Part shown: one piece after another, positions 17,341-26,533 of the stretch
Layout: each line of letters opens with the position of its first letter
How positions within the stretch are numbered: the first letter of the stretch is position 1
Origin: Alphaproteobacteria bacterium
GTDB lineage: Bacteria; Pseudomonadota; Alphaproteobacteria; Micavibrionales; Micavibrionaceae
Length of the DNA: 64,000 nt
Reading direction: 5' to 3'
NCBI GenBank assembly: GCA_016125135.1
Contig: WGMJ01000018.1
Coordinates: 186,001 to 250,000, forward strand
Position numbers and translations under genes: made by a program
The notes under the pieces: generated by a model
What the model saw: only the letters and a program-made list of their open reading frames with translations
Told to the model about the DNA's origin: nothing
Databases searched by the model: none

Positions 17341-17386
17341 TCTTTTATTGTGCTGCACAATTGGTTAATGATTGGTTAATTTTAAC

Positions 17387-18874
17387 CTATAGATCAAAAA
17401 CAACGCCCTGCGCTAGTGGCAGGTTTTCCGAATAATTGATCGTTTGTGTCTGGCGACGCATATAAAGTTTCCAGCTGTCAGACCCACTCTCGCGCCCGCC
17501 ACCTGTTTCTTTCTCGCCGCCAAAAGCCCCGCCAATTTCAGCACCACTTGTGCCGATATTCACGTTTGCGATACCGCAATCACTGCCGGTTGCCGATAAG
17601 AACCGCTCGGCCTCGCGGGCATCAAGCGTGAAGATAGATGACGAAAGCCCTTGCGGCACTTCGTTATTCAGCCTGATTGCTTCATCAAGTGTTTTATAGG
17701 GGAGAATATATAATATCGGCGCGAATGTTTCGTGGCACATAATCTCGCTTTGTTTTGTCATGCTCACAATTGCAGGCTCTACATAAACGCCTGCTTTATC
17801 AAGGCGCTTGCCGCCTACCAGAATTTTACCGCCCTCTTTTGCAGCATTCTGCAAGGCTTGCTCCATATTCTTCCATGACTGTTCATCAATCAGCGGGCCC
17901 ACGAGCGTATCTTTCGCGCGCGGGTCACCGATGCGGAGCGAGCCATAGGCTTTTACAAGTGTTGCTGTTAGTTTTTCGGCGATGCTCTCATGCACGATCA
18001 AACGGCGCGTAGTTGTGCAACGCTGACCTGCCGTACCCACAGCACCAAAAAGAATAGCGCGTGTGGCCATATTGAGATCAGCCGATGGTGCAATCACCAT
18101 GGCGTTATTACCACCCAGCTCAAGCAGGCTGCGGCCCATGCGTTTCGCAACGGCTTCGCCTACAGCACGGCCCATAGGTACAGACCCTGTGGCGCTGATA
18201 AGCGGAATTTCTTTGGAATTCACAAGCGCCTCGCCCGTTTCACGCCCGCCGATAATCACCTGCAGCAAATTATCCGGCGCTTCATGGCCTGCTGCGCGGT
18301 AGGCTTTCACCGCGCGCTCCCATATCACTTGCGTTGCAAGTGCAGTCACCGGTGTTTTTTCAGACGGCTTCCAGATTGTCGGGTCACCGCACACAACGGC
18401 CAAAGCTGCGTTCCATGCCCATACGGCAACGGGGAAGTTGAACGCTGTAATAACACCAACAGGGCCGAGCGGCTGCCATGTTTCGCGCATATGGTGGCCT
18501 GCACGCTCGGATGGCATCGTCAAACCGTAAAGCTGGCGTGACAAACCAACAGCAAAGTCGCAGATATCAATCATCTCCTGCACTTCGCCCAAACCTTCGG
18601 AAAGAATTTTTCCTGCTTCAAGTGTTACTAACAAGCCAAGGTCGTCCTTGCTTTTACGCAGCTCGTCACCGAACAAACGGATCAATTCACCACGCTTGGG
18701 CGCAGGCACAGCGCGCCATTGTTCGAAAGCTGCTACAGAATTCCTGATAATTGATTTTACATCGCCCGTGTCTTGTACTTGTGCAAGCAAACTACCATCA
18801 ACAGGTGAATAGACTTTACGTTTTCCTGATTTTGTAGCTGCGGCAATGCCAAGTCTTTCGAGTACGTCTTGCAT
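17387..18874 (-). CDS. Aldehyde dehydrogenase, ALDH7 (aminoadipate-semialdehyde) type
   Basis: 495 residues. The pattern ITAFNFPVAVWAWNAALAVVCGD, IWKPSEKTPVTALA, LELGGNNAMV (general base Glu) and GTAGQRCTTTRR (catalytic Cys) is the ALDH7/antiquitin signature. Related enzymes oxidise alpha-aminoadipate semialdehyde in lysine breakdown; this one could also act on other aldehydes. The glutaryl-CoA dehydrogenase at 40.5 kb would fit a lysine route, but the two genes are far apart. It is the second gene of a DUF924-ALDH pair, two bases apart. Confidence 0.9.
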   Translation of the reverse strand: MQDVLERLGIAAATKSGKRKVYSPVDGSLLAQVQDTGDVKSIIRNSVAAFEQWRAVPAPKRGELIRLFGDELRKSKDDLGLLVTLEAGKILSEGLGEVQEMIDICDFAVGLSRQLYGLTMPSERAGHHMRETWQPLGPVGVITAFNFPVAVWAWNAALAVVCGDPTIWKPSEKTPVTALATQVIWERAVKAYRAAGHEAPDNLLQVIIGGRETGEALVNSKEIPLISATGSVPMGRAVGEAVAKRMGRSLLELGGNNAMVIAPSADLNMATRAILFGAVGTAGQRCTTTRRLIVHESIAEKLTATLVKAYGSLRIGDPRAKDTLVGPLIDEQSWKNMEQALQNAAKEGGKILVGGKRLDKAGVYVEPAIVSMTKQSEIMCHETFAPILYILPYKTLDEAIRLNNEVPQGLSSSIFTLDAREAERFLSATGSDCGIANVNIGTSGAEIGGAFGGEKETGGGRESGSDSWKLYMRRQTQTINYSENLPLAQGVVFDL

Positions 18875-18876
18875 AT

Positions 18877-19428
18877 CTAAAATCCTTGTGGTGTGAGTTT
18901 TAAAAATTCTATCTCGTCAGTCGTAGAAGCACGACCCAGAAGCGCGTTGCGGTGCGGAAAGCGACCGAATTTCTCGATGACCTTGCGGTGACGGATTGCA
19001 TATTCATAACCGATCGGGTCATCTTCCTTGATTTCTTCGAACAGTTCCACAGCACGATTCTGGTGTTCCATATTCTCGCTATGCTCGTAAGGCAGATAGA
19101 AAAAACGCCGCCGAAGTACAGGGTGCATTTGGTCAAACCCGTTTTTGATCGCTTCTTCTGCGACTTCTAACGCCTGCGCATCTGTTTCATAGCAACGCGG
19201 ATCATCACGGAACATATTGCGGGGGAATTGATCGAGCAGAATAATCAGCGCCAGCGCGCCATCGGGGTCATCTTCGTAGTCTTTATAAAAGCCCGCCTTT
19301 GCTTTATCCCATGCCTTCAGGAAGTTCTTGCGAATGGTTTCGTCATACTCGGGGTTAACCTGAAACCACTGCGTGGGGGTGGATTCATGGAACCAGAACT
19401 CCAGAATTTCCTCTTTTTCATTACGCAT
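18877..19428 (-). CDS. DUF924 family protein
   Basis: 183 residues. The DUF924 landmarks are all there: ILEFWFHESTPTQWF, IILLDQFPRNMFRDDPRCYETDAQAL, FFYLPYEHSENMEHQ, and the final KFGRFPHRNALLGRAST. The fold is TPR-like and no biochemical function is established. The start overlaps the stop of the upstream two-helix membrane protein gene (TAATG), and the ALDH7 gene follows after two bases. Confidence 0.92.
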   Translation of the reverse strand: MRNEKEEILEFWFHESTPTQWFQVNPEYDETIRKNFLKAWDKAKAGFYKDYEDDPDGALALIILLDQFPRNMFRDDPRCYETDAQALEVAEEAIKNGFDQMHPVLRRRFFYLPYEHSENMEHQNRAVELFEEIKEDDPIGYEYAIRHRKVIEKFGRFPHRNALLGRASTTDEIEFLKLTPQGF

Positions 19429-19709
19429 TATTTGGCCGTTGCCGCTTCTTTCTCTCTTTTTGCCAACTCGTTGACAATCTTCTTCTCGGTTTTACGTGCC
19501 AGTGCCGAAAGAATAAAGGCCGGCAGAAAAGGCACCAACAACACGAGGATAAAATCCGGATTAAGCAGTTTCAGCAGCCCCTCGCCGCTCACTTTTGTAA
19601 GCGCAAGATATGAAAACATCATCAGCCCGATAATAGCAAAGCCCGCGGCAAGAACCCGCAAAACCTTCGCTTTGCGGGACAGTTGCGAGAGAGTAAGTGG
19701 CTGCGCCAT
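19428..19709 (-). CDS. Hypothetical two-helix membrane protein
   Basis: 93 residues from MAQPLTLSQL, whose ATG lies eight bases after GGAAAG; an upstream in-frame ATG at 19733 borders the palindromic repeat and is less likely. Two hydrophobic helices (VLRVLAAGFAIIGLMMFSYLAL and ILVLLVPFLPAFILSAL) are followed by a charged coiled tail KTEKKIVNELAKREKE. I do not recognise a family. It overlaps the DUF924 start, so translation is probably coupled. Confidence 0.7.
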   Translation of the reverse strand: MAQPLTLSQLSRKAKVLRVLAAGFAIIGLMMFSYLALTKVSGEGLLKLLNPDFILVLLVPFLPAFILSALARKTEKKIVNELAKREKEAATAK

Positions 19710-19730
19710 AAAATTTTTCTTTCCGGTTGC

Positions 19731-19793
19731 CATCCTCGCGAAAGCGAGGATCTCGTACCATTATCACAAGATCCCCTCTTACGAGGGGATGAC
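19731..19793. repeat. Palindromic repeat, family B, copy 1
   Basis: 63-bp double hairpin: ATCCTCGCGAAAGCGAGGAT, spacer, then ATCCCCTCTTACGAGGGGAT, closing with GAC. The copies at 28500, 29470, 51958 and 57451 share this layout. It is about ten bases downstream of the petC stop and upstream of the two-helix membrane protein gene, so it may protect the bc1 transcript 3' end. Confidence 0.88.
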
Positions 19794-19802
19794 TGTATTT
19801 AA

Positions 19803-20564
19803 TTAGTGTTTGTCAGCCCAGATTTTACGCTTGGTTGCATACATGATACCTGCAAAGGCAAGCAGGAAGATGATAACGCCAACGCCCATCTTCTTGCGCT
19901 GTTCCATTTCAGGCTCTGCAGCCCATGTCAGGAATGTTGCAACGTCATGTGCATACTGGTTAACCGTCTGCGGCGTTCCATCTTCATAGGAAATCATGTC
20001 GGCCGAGAGTGGCGGCGCCATCGCAATCACATGGCCCGACATCGTTTTATTGTAATGCTGGCCGGTCATAAGGGTGAAATCATCCGGCGCTTCTTCGTAG
20101 CCTGTCAGAATGCCGTAAACATAGCTTGCACCACCAAAGCGGGCTTTTGTAATCAGCGATAAATCGGGTGGCAACGCGCCGTTGTTTGCGTACTTCGCTG
20201 CGTTGTCGTTCGGGTACGGGCTCTTGAAGTAATCACTTGCACGTGCGGGGCGTTCAAACATTTCACCCTCATCGTTCGGGCCATCTGTGACAGAATATTC
20301 CGCCGCGATTGATTTGATCTCGGCTTCGTTATAGCCAAGTGCTTCAAGGTTGCGGAACGCAACGCGCTTCATGCTATGGCAGGCCGAACAAACCTGACGG
20401 TAGATTTTATAACCGCGTTGAAGCGCGGCTTTATCGTATGAGCCAAACGGCCCTTCGAATGAAAACTGCACATCAGGTATAACAGAAGTGTGCGAGCTTT
20501 CGGAAGCCTGCACCGCAAGAGGAGCGCCCGCCAGAAGGGCTATGGCAAGAATTGCGCGTAACAT
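19803..20564 (-). CDS. petC: Ubiquinol-cytochrome c reductase, cytochrome c1
   Basis: 253 residues. An N-terminal signal peptide (AILAIALLAGAPLAVQA) exports the protein. The heme-binding motif is CSACH within YRQVCSACHSMKRVAFRN, and PPDLSLITKARFGG and the axial-methionine region HVIAMAPPL are in place. A C-terminal helix (GVGVIIFLLAFAGIMYAT) anchors it in the inner membrane. It passes electrons from the Rieske centre to cytochrome c. Its start overlaps the petB stop. Confidence 0.96.
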   Translation of the reverse strand: MLRAILAIALLAGAPLAVQASESSHTSVIPDVQFSFEGPFGSYDKAALQRGYKIYRQVCSACHSMKRVAFRNLEALGYNEAEIKSIAAEYSVTDGPNDEGEMFERPARASDYFKSPYPNDNAAKYANNGALPPDLSLITKARFGGASYVYGILTGYEEAPDDFTLMTGQHYNKTMSGHVIAMAPPLSADMISYEDGTPQTVNQYAHDVATFLTWAAEPEMEQRKKMGVGVIIFLLAFAGIMYATKRKIWADKH

Positions 20565-21850
20565 CAGGCTTGTACTCCTACTGATTTCTTTTGTTGTAAA
20601 ACCGCTTCGTGAATGCTTGGCGGCAATGGTAATGCTTTTTCCTTGCGGCTCAGCAATGGCAGAATAACAAGGAAGAAAGCGAAGTAATAAAGCGTGCCGA
20701 TCTGGCCGAGGATCACCCAGATGCCCTCTGGTGGTTTACCACCAACAACCCCGAGCAATATAAACGCAGCGACAAGCACCCAAAGCGCAATGCGGAATTG
20801 CGGACGGAAGCGCGCGCTACGTACCGGATGCGTATCAAGCCATGGCAGAACAAACCACAACAGGATCGAACCGAACATCGTTAATACACCACCGAGCTTG
20901 GCCGGAATGAAAACGATGTCTGTGAATGGAATACCGATATCGAATGTAATGGCGCGCAACATGGCATAGTAAGGCAGGAAGTACCACTCGGGCACAATAT
21001 GCGGCGGCGTTACAAGCGGATTGGCCGGCGTGTAGTTATCGGGGTGTCCCAGCTGGTTCGGCATAAAGAAGATAAAGAGCGCATAAATGGCAATAAAGAC
21101 CACAAGGCCGAATGTATCCTTCATTGTGTAGTAAGGGTGGAACGGCAGCGTATCTTGCGGCCCCTTCACATCAATACCGAGCGGGTTGTTAGAACCAGTG
21201 ACGTGCAAAGCCCATACGTGCAGGAACACAACGCCTACAATGACGAATGGCAATAGGTAGTGAAGCGCGAAGAAGCGGTTGAGTGTCGGGTTATCGACCG
21301 AGAAACCACCCCAGAGCAATTGAACAATGCTTTCACCCACCACCGGAAACGCCGAGAACAGGTTTGTAATAACAGTTGCTCCCCAGTAGCTCATCTGGCC
21401 CCATGGAAGAACGTAGCCCATAAACGCGGTTGCCATCATCAGCAGGAATATAAGAACGCCGAGCATCCAGAGCAGTTCACGTGGCTGCTTGTATGATCCG
21501 TAATACATGCCGCGGAAAATATGGATGTAAACAGCAATAAAGAAGAACGAAGCGCCGTTCATATGAATGTAACGGATCAACCAGCCGAAATTCACATCAC
21601 GCATAATACGCTCGACCGAGTCAAACGCGTGCGCTGTATGCGCGGCATAGTTCATCGCCAGCACGATACCGGTGACAATCATCGTCACCAGCATGAACAT
21701 AGCGATTGCGCCGAAGTTCCAGAAATAGTTGAAATTCTTCGGTGTCGGGAATACGCCGTACTCCTTGTTCATCAGTGTGAACAATGGAAGGCGACTATCA
21801 ACCCATTCAACGACAGGGTTTTTAAAAGGTGTGCGGTTACCGGAAGCCAT
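20564..21850 (-). CDS. petB: Ubiquinol-cytochrome c reductase, cytochrome b
   Basis: 428 residues with eight membrane helices. It contains the paired heme-binding histidines, the Qo-site PEWYF motif ([14 protein letters not shown]), [19 protein letters not shown] and the early GSLAG-equivalent region. The long C-terminal segment is usual for alphaproteobacterial cytochrome b, and it is not fused to cytochrome c1. It is the middle gene of petABC, 16 bp after petA and overlapping petC by one base. Confidence 0.97.
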   Translation of the reverse strand: MASGNRTPFKNPVVEWVDSRLPLFTLMNKEYGVFPTPKNFNYFWNFGAIAMFMLVTMIVTGIVLAMNYAAHTAHAFDSVERIMRDVNFGWLIRYIHMNGASFFFIAVYIHIFRGMYYGSYKQPRELLWMLGVLIFLLMMATAFMGYVLPWGQMSYWGATVITNLFSAFPVVGESIVQLLWGGFSVDNPTLNRFFALHYLLPFVIVGVVFLHVWALHVTGSNNPLGIDVKGPQDTLPFHPYYTMKDTFGLVVFIAIYALFIFFMPNQLGHPDNYTPANPLVTPPHIVPEWYFLPYYAMLRAITFDIGIPFTDIVFIPAKLGGVLTMFGSILLWFVLPWLDTHPVRSARFRPQFRIALWVLVAAFILLGVVGGKPPEGIWVILGQIGTLYYFAFFLVILPLLSRKEKALPLPPSIHEAVLQQKKSVGVQA

Positions 21851-21866
21851 GTGTACTTATATCCTT

Positions 21867-22412
21867 TTAGCCAATGAGAATGGTTGTATCGTTAGTGAAT
21901 TTGTAAGGCGGCACAGCCAAGTTCTTCGGTGCAGGGCCTTTGCGAATACGTGCGGATGAATCGTAGTGCGAACCATGGCACGGGCAGAACCAGCCATCGA
22001 ACTCGCCTTTTGCATCTGTTTCTTTCTGGCCGAGCGGTACACAGCCCAAATGCGTACAGACACCGACAACAACCAGCCACTCGGGTTTTTGTACGCGCTC
22101 TTCGTCAGTTTGTTTGTCGCGCAGATCTGCAACATTGACTGCTTTTGCTTCTGCAATCTCTTCTGCTGTTCGGTGCTTGATGAACACAGGTTTACCGCGC
22201 CACATCACAGTCACCGAATGGCCTGGCTCGAGTTTCGAGACATCAACTTCAGTTGTTGCCATGGCAAGTGTGTCGGCGGCAGGGTTCATTGTATCGACCA
22301 TTGGCCATACAACCGCACCGGTGGCCACAGCCCCCATTGCGCCCGCTGTAAGATAAAGAAATTCACGTTTTGTTTGGTCCGGCTTGTCGCCGCTAGAAGA
22401 GTCAGAAGACAT
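21867..22412 (-). CDS. petA: Ubiquinol-cytochrome c reductase, Rieske iron-sulfur subunit
   Basis: 181 residues. KREFLYLTAGAMGAVATGAVVWP is a Tat-type signal anchor lacking the twin arginine (KRE). The 2Fe-2S ligands are in CTHLGCVPLG and CPCHGSHYD. TEVDVSKLEPGHSVTVMWRGKPV is the usual subunit start of the soluble domain. It starts the petABC operon and is divergent from trmL with 48 bp between the starts, so the two promoters share a small region. Confidence 0.96.
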   Translation of the reverse strand: MSSDSSSGDKPDQTKREFLYLTAGAMGAVATGAVVWPMVDTMNPAADTLAMATTEVDVSKLEPGHSVTVMWRGKPVFIKHRTAEEIAEAKAVNVADLRDKQTDEERVQKPEWLVVVGVCTHLGCVPLGQKETDAKGEFDGWFCPCHGSHYDSSARIRKGPAPKNLAVPPYKFTNDTTILIG

Positions 22413-22460
22413 GTGTTATCAGGTACCTAATTAGTTGAATCAAAGTAGATAATTTATAAT

Positions 22461-22904
22461 ATGCGTCTTGCTCTTTATCAACCGGATATTCCGCAGAATG
22501 TGGGTTCTGCCATCAGGCTTTGCGCCTGTTTGGGGGTACCGCTGGATATAATCGAGCCGTGCGGGTTTATATGGGACAAACGTAAAATAGAGCAGGCCGC
22601 GCTTGATTATTACCCCCTTGCCCAGATAGAGAAACATATGGATTGGGCCGATTTTGTTAAGAACCGCTCGCAAAGTCGCCTTGTTCTCATGACAACCAAG
22701 GCCAGCCTGCCCTACACAGACTTTAAATTCGAAAAAACCGACATTTTAATAGCAGGCCGCGAAAGCGCCGGCGTTCCCGATGAAATACATAATGCCGTAC
22801 AGGGACGGGTTTATATCCCGATGCACGGGGCCGCGCGATCTTTAAATGTAATAAACGCCTCATCCATGATACTTGGCGAGGCGTTAAGGCAGGTAAATCT
22901 ATAA
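22461..22904 (+). CDS. trmL: tRNA (cytidine(34)-2'-O)-methyltransferase
   Basis: 147-residue SPOUT methyltransferase. MRLALYQPDIPQNVGSAIRLCACLG is the TrmL start, followed by DILIAGRESAGVPDEI and the knot region IPMHGAARSLNVINASSMIL. It methylates the wobble base of tRNA-Leu. No Shine-Dalgarno sequence precedes the ATG; instead AATTTATAAT abuts it, so translation may be leaderless or unusual. The start is well fixed by family comparison. Confidence 0.94.
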   Translation: MRLALYQPDIPQNVGSAIRLCACLGVPLDIIEPCGFIWDKRKIEQAALDYYPLAQIEKHMDWADFVKNRSQSRLVLMTTKASLPYTDFKFEKTDILIAGRESAGVPDEIHNAVQGRVYIPMHGAARSLNVINASSMILGEALRQVNL

Positions 22905-22908
22905 TGTG

Positions 22909-23136
22909 TTATCTATTGTTAGCGAGCGCTTCTATGCGGGCTTGATCCGCAGCTACGCCATTACGCTCCCACTGGTTGGCCGCTTCTACCATGCCTAAAG
23001 CAGCAAGACTAAATCCTATGGCCACAGCCAAAGCCACCCCTGCCGGATTATCTCTACGACCTTCAATATGATCCGCGATAGAGATGTCTTTTCTCGCAAT
23101 CGCTATTCTGCGTGCCGCTTCTAGATCCTGTGGCAT
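22909..23136 (-). CDS. Hypothetical protein with one membrane helix
   Basis: 75 residues with a charged N-terminus (QDLEAARRIAIARKDISIADH), one hydrophobic helix (NPAGVALAVAIGFSLAALGMVEA) and a polar tail. AAAAGGAGTTTAA supplies the ribosome site. No family recognised. It is convergent with trmL, the stops being four bases apart, and divergent from hemF. Confidence 0.65.
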   Translation of the reverse strand: MPQDLEAARRIAIARKDISIADHIEGRRDNPAGVALAVAIGFSLAALGMVEAANQWERNGVAADQARIEALANNR

Positions 23137-23224
23137 TTAAACTCCTTTTGATTTGAAGTGGCGAGCATAGCAAGCCCTTCATTAATATGTCAATAAAATT
23201 GATGATGGTAGCCCGAGGCCCTTC

Positions 23225-24070
23225 ATGTTAGCTATTGGCGCAATGCTCCAAGACTTTGAAAATAACAAGGAAAAAGCCCAAGCGTGGTTTAAAGCCCTGC
23301 GGGACAAAATATGCGCAGCCTTTGAAGCCGAGGAGACCAAAGGACAGTTTGAAAAGACGGATTGGGTCCGCCGCCCCGAGGGTGGTGGTGGAACCATGGC
23401 CCTGATGCGCGGCGAGGTTTTTGAGAAAGTCGGCGTAAACATATCGACCGTGCATGGGGAGTTTTCTGAAGCCTTCCGCAAGCAGATCCCCGGTGCCGAG
23501 GAAAATGGCGGAGCCTTCTGGGCTTCAGGCATTTCCCTCGTTGCCCATATGCGCAACCCTTTCGTCCCTGCCGTGCACATGAACACGCGGATGATTGTAA
23601 CCTCGAAAGGCTGGTTTGGCGGCGGGACTGACCTGAACCCCGCCTATCCGCAAGAAGAAGATACAAAACATTTCCACGAAACGCTTCAACAGGCATGTGA
23701 GCGTTATGCGCCAACCGCTTATGATGAATATAAAAAATGGTGCGATGAATATTTCTACATACCGCATCGAAATGAAGCGCGCGGCGTGGGGGGTATCTTT
23801 TTTGATTATCTGGATAGTGGTGATTGGAGCAAGGATTTTGCCTTTGTGCAGGATGTCGGAGAAGCGTTTCTGAAAGCCTACATACCCCTTGTGCAGAAGA
23901 ATAAAAACAAACCCTACACAGACGAGCACCGTGCGCATCTGAAATTCCGCCGTGGCCGCTATGCCGAATTTAACCTTGTGTATGACCGCGGCACCCAGTT
24001 TGGCCTGAAAACCGGCGGGAATGTTGACGCCATTTTGATGTCCCTTCCGCCTGATTGCGCGTGGCCTTAA
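23225..24070 (+). CDS. hemF: Coproporphyrinogen III oxidase, aerobic
   Basis: 281 residues. HemF motifs: GGGTMALMRG, VGVNISTVHGEF, NPFVPAVHMNTRMI, WFGGGTDLNPAYP, EARGVGGIFFDYLD and the C-terminal RRGRYAEFNLVYDRGTQFGLKTGG. It makes protoporphyrinogen IX in the oxygen-dependent step of heme synthesis. Two candidate ATGs lie 18 bases apart; I took the first because CGAGG precedes it. HemW in the window is a heme chaperone and not the anaerobic isoenzyme. Confidence 0.95.
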   Translation: MLAIGAMLQDFENNKEKAQAWFKALRDKICAAFEAEETKGQFEKTDWVRRPEGGGGTMALMRGEVFEKVGVNISTVHGEFSEAFRKQIPGAEENGGAFWASGISLVAHMRNPFVPAVHMNTRMIVTSKGWFGGGTDLNPAYPQEEDTKHFHETLQQACERYAPTAYDEYKKWCDEYFYIPHRNEARGVGGIFFDYLDSGDWSKDFAFVQDVGEAFLKAYIPLVQKNKNKPYTDEHRAHLKFRRGRYAEFNLVYDRGTQFGLKTGGNVDAILMSLPPDCAWP

Positions 24071-24174
24071 GCCTTCCGGATTGTGCAAAGCCGCAATATT
24101 ATGAAATTGCCTTAGCCCTATCTCCTGTTTTCGGGCATATTTATAAAAAATAAAATTATAACAGGGATAGAGAC

Positions 24175-24468
24175 ATGTCATTAAAACAGGAAGTCCTCGG
24201 GGCTTTTGCAATTGCTGTTCAGTGTGCAGAAGGCCTCTGCAGCGGCTACCAGAACCAATTTTTCAGGGCTTTTGGCGACCGCGCACACGTGACACGCGGT
24301 TTACGTGCCGCCCTGACTAAGGCTGGCCTCGGTGAAAACGCCACCACGGGCGTTATCAGCAGGATCGAGTCTGTAAAGTCTCTTGATTGCCGCCGTGCGC
24401 GGGGCAAGGCTTTCCAACAAATCCAAGGAGAGCTGGAAACGAGCCTTGATAATCTTAATATAAGATAG
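24175..24468 (+). CDS. Hypothetical protein
   Basis: 97 residues, soluble and helical (EVLGAFAIAVQCAEGLCSGYQ, RGLRAALTKAGLGEN, RARGKAFQQIQGELETSLDNL). An ACAGGGATAGAGAC ribosome site precedes the ATG. No family is recognised. Only a short promoter region separates it from the M23-like gene. AT-rich sequence before it (24120-24165) is consistent with a promoter, though I cannot fix the hexamers. Confidence 0.65.
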   Translation: MSLKQEVLGAFAIAVQCAEGLCSGYQNQFFRAFGDRAHVTRGLRAALTKAGLGENATTGVISRIESVKSLDCRRARGKAFQQIQGELETSLDNLNIR

Positions 24469-24469
24469 C

Positions 24470-24498
24470 TTGACTTAATATACATAATATTATATCAA
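24470..24498 (+). promoter_or_regulatory. Candidate promoter for the M23-like gene, with leaderless start
   Basis: TTGACT, 17 bases, then TATCAA. The -10 ends six bases before the ATG at 24505, so the transcript would begin at or next to the start codon, and no Shine-Dalgarno sequence is present. CTTGA and TCAAG also mark an imperfect dyad across the region, which could be an operator. Confidence 0.45.
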
Positions 24499-24504
24499 GT
24501 TTTT

Positions 24505-25344
24505 ATGGACGATTTGCCCCTAAAAGAACAGATTCTGTTGCGCTACAGACTTGCGGCGCATTACACAGAAAAATTGCTGAGCGATTATTACAGCACCTAT
24601 ACAAAAGCGCTCGAAGAACGCCCGCCGCATCTTCACTATATCCACGAAAAACTGACCGCGCTTGGTATTGTTGACCCTTACTATCAACAACTATGCCGCC
24701 AGTTGGAACTAGCACGCACGTATTTCAAAGACGATGCTGACGCAAGACAATTTATATACAAAACACTCGAGAATGATCTGCGTGCACAACTTGATGAGGC
24801 TATTAGTTGGCACTCCCCTGTTCCGCTAAAGCTTGTACGCACAGAAGACTCGCTCTCGTTCAAATTTATGGATGCAGGCGAAACCGGATTGCCAACAGGC
24901 AATCACCACCCCGGTGCTTATGGCTATGTGCGCGCCAAACATACGCATGAAGGAATAGATCTTTATTGTCCTGATGGCACACCTGTGGAAGCTGTAGAAG
25001 ATGGCGTTGTTGTTGCGATACTCGATTTTACGGGCCCTGCGGCTGGCTCGCCTTGGTGGCGCGATACAAAGGCCGTGATGGTCGAGGGCAAAACAGGTGT
25101 TGTTCTATACGGTGAAATTACGCCTGCAGCCAACCTTACAATTGGAAGCGCTGTAAAATCAGGCGATAGGCTTGGCGAAGTCACGCAGGTGCTTACAAAA
25201 GACAAGGGCCGCCCGATGTCGATGCTACACCTTGAGTTACACGAACATGGCACAAGCGATGCCTACGAGTGGAAGGTTGGCGAAGACAAGCCAGAAAGCC
25301 TGCGCGACCCGACACATTTCCTTTTACCGCTTACAATCCGCTAA
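24505..25344 (+). CDS. M23-like (LytM domain) protein without signal peptide
   Basis: 279 residues. The last 140 residues form a LytM barrel: HEGIDLYCPDGTPVEAVEDGVVV holds the HxxxD zinc pair and HLELHEHGTS the HxH region. The N-terminal 110 residues are helical and unassigned (LKEQILLRYRLAAHYTEKLL). The absence of an export signal is unusual for a peptidoglycan hydrolase, so it may be cytoplasmic, or export may use another route. Its end overlaps the convergent cca gene by 14 bases. Confidence 0.75.
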   Translation: MDDLPLKEQILLRYRLAAHYTEKLLSDYYSTYTKALEERPPHLHYIHEKLTALGIVDPYYQQLCRQLELARTYFKDDADARQFIYKTLENDLRAQLDEAISWHSPVPLKLVRTEDSLSFKFMDAGETGLPTGNHHPGAYGYVRAKHTHEGIDLYCPDGTPVEAVEDGVVVAILDFTGPAAGSPWWRDTKAVMVEGKTGVVLYGEITPAANLTIGSAVKSGDRLGEVTQVLTKDKGRPMSMLHLELHEHGTSDAYEWKVGEDKPESLRDPTHFLLPLTIR

Positions 25345-26476
25345 GAAGCTGTTTTTTTGTTTTCGCGCCGAGGGATTTAATCCAGATTCCGCGTGCCTTC
25401 TCTAAGGCTTTACCAAGCGCGGGGCCAGCCTTATACCCAGCGGCCATTAAATCCTGACCACTGAGCGGAAATTTTTTACCTGCGTATTTTTTAAGCTTGG
25501 TTATTTGCGTTGGTTTTGCCTTCAGCATTTCTGCTGCGCTTTGCGCAGTATCAAGCCCATAAGTTTGAGCCGTATAAAACAATGCTTCGTCCGCAAGCTT
25601 ATGTTTCTTTAGGTGCGCATAAGCTTCGAGTGTATTCTCAAGTGTTCGCACCTGCTCGCGGCTTAAAGCCAGATTTTCAATTATTTTTTGCAACCGCGCT
25701 TTTTTGTAACCCGCTACGATTACCAGATTAAGCAAAGGCTGACTTGCTTCAAGATTACGCGCCGTAAAATCAGCAGTAAGCCAAGGCAATATTTTATGCT
25801 CTTTCATCAGGCGTAGCATGGCAGCCGCTTTCACGCCTTTTAAAAGTTTCAAAATTTCAGTTGTAATGCGTTCTTTAGAAAGTTTTGTAAGTCCACCTTT
25901 TAGTTTAACGCATGCTTCCAGTGCTTGTTTATTCACGGTAGCGCGGCCATGTGTGGCATTGAAACGGAAGAAACGTAAAATGCGCAGGTAATCTTCCTTG
26001 ATGCGCTGTGCGGGCTCGCCAACAAAACGGATGCGGCCTATATCAAGATCATCGAAACCATCTTCGATCGGGTCATAGATATTCCCCTCGCCGTCCATCA
26101 GCAATGTATTGATTGTGAAGTCACGGCGCTGTGCATCCTCTACCCAGCTATTTGAAAACTGCACAACAGCGTGGCGGCCATCGGTTTCAACATCTTTACG
26201 GAGCGTTGTAATTTGAAAACTGACATTCGGAAAGACCGCTGTAACAGTTCCGTGTGCCAAACCTGTCGGCACAGCCTTGATTTTAGCTTTCTTCAAAAGC
26301 TTCATTACTTTGTCAGGCGTATGGATGGTTGCAATATCCCAATCAAGCACGATTTTCCCTAACAATAAATCGCGTACCGAACCGCCTACAAACATGGTTT
26401 CGGGCATGTGGGCGTTCGATTTTTTGTAACCGCCTAATATTTCAAGGATTTTTTGCGATTCTGAAGGTAAATACAT
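25331..26476 (-). CDS. cca: CCA tRNA nucleotidyltransferase / poly(A) polymerase family
   Basis: 381 residues. The catalytic head has MFVGGSVRDLLLGK and the carboxylates in LDWDIAT; AHGTVTAVF and RRDFTINTLLMD follow, then the RIRFVGEPAQRIKEDYLRILRFFRF region of the neck, in full agreement with class II tRNA nucleotidyltransferases. It adds or repairs the CCA 3' end of tRNAs. No HD domain is present. It overlaps the convergent M23-like gene by 14 bases. Confidence 0.92.
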   Translation of the reverse strand: MYLPSESQKILEILGGYKKSNAHMPETMFVGGSVRDLLLGKIVLDWDIATIHTPDKVMKLLKKAKIKAVPTGLAHGTVTAVFPNVSFQITTLRKDVETDGRHAVVQFSNSWVEDAQRRDFTINTLLMDGEGNIYDPIEDGFDDLDIGRIRFVGEPAQRIKEDYLRILRFFRFNATHGRATVNKQALEACVKLKGGLTKLSKERITTEILKLLKGVKAAAMLRLMKEHKILPWLTADFTARNLEASQPLLNLVIVAGYKKARLQKIIENLALSREQVRTLENTLEAYAHLKKHKLADEALFYTAQTYGLDTAQSAAEMLKAKPTQITKLKKYAGKKFPLSGQDLMAAGYKAGPALGKALEKARGIWIKSLGAKTKKQLLSGL

Positions 26477-26533
26477 GCGCCATTGTACCCCGCCACGCTG
26501 GCTTAATAAATGGCCCCGTGGTAATAATATTTC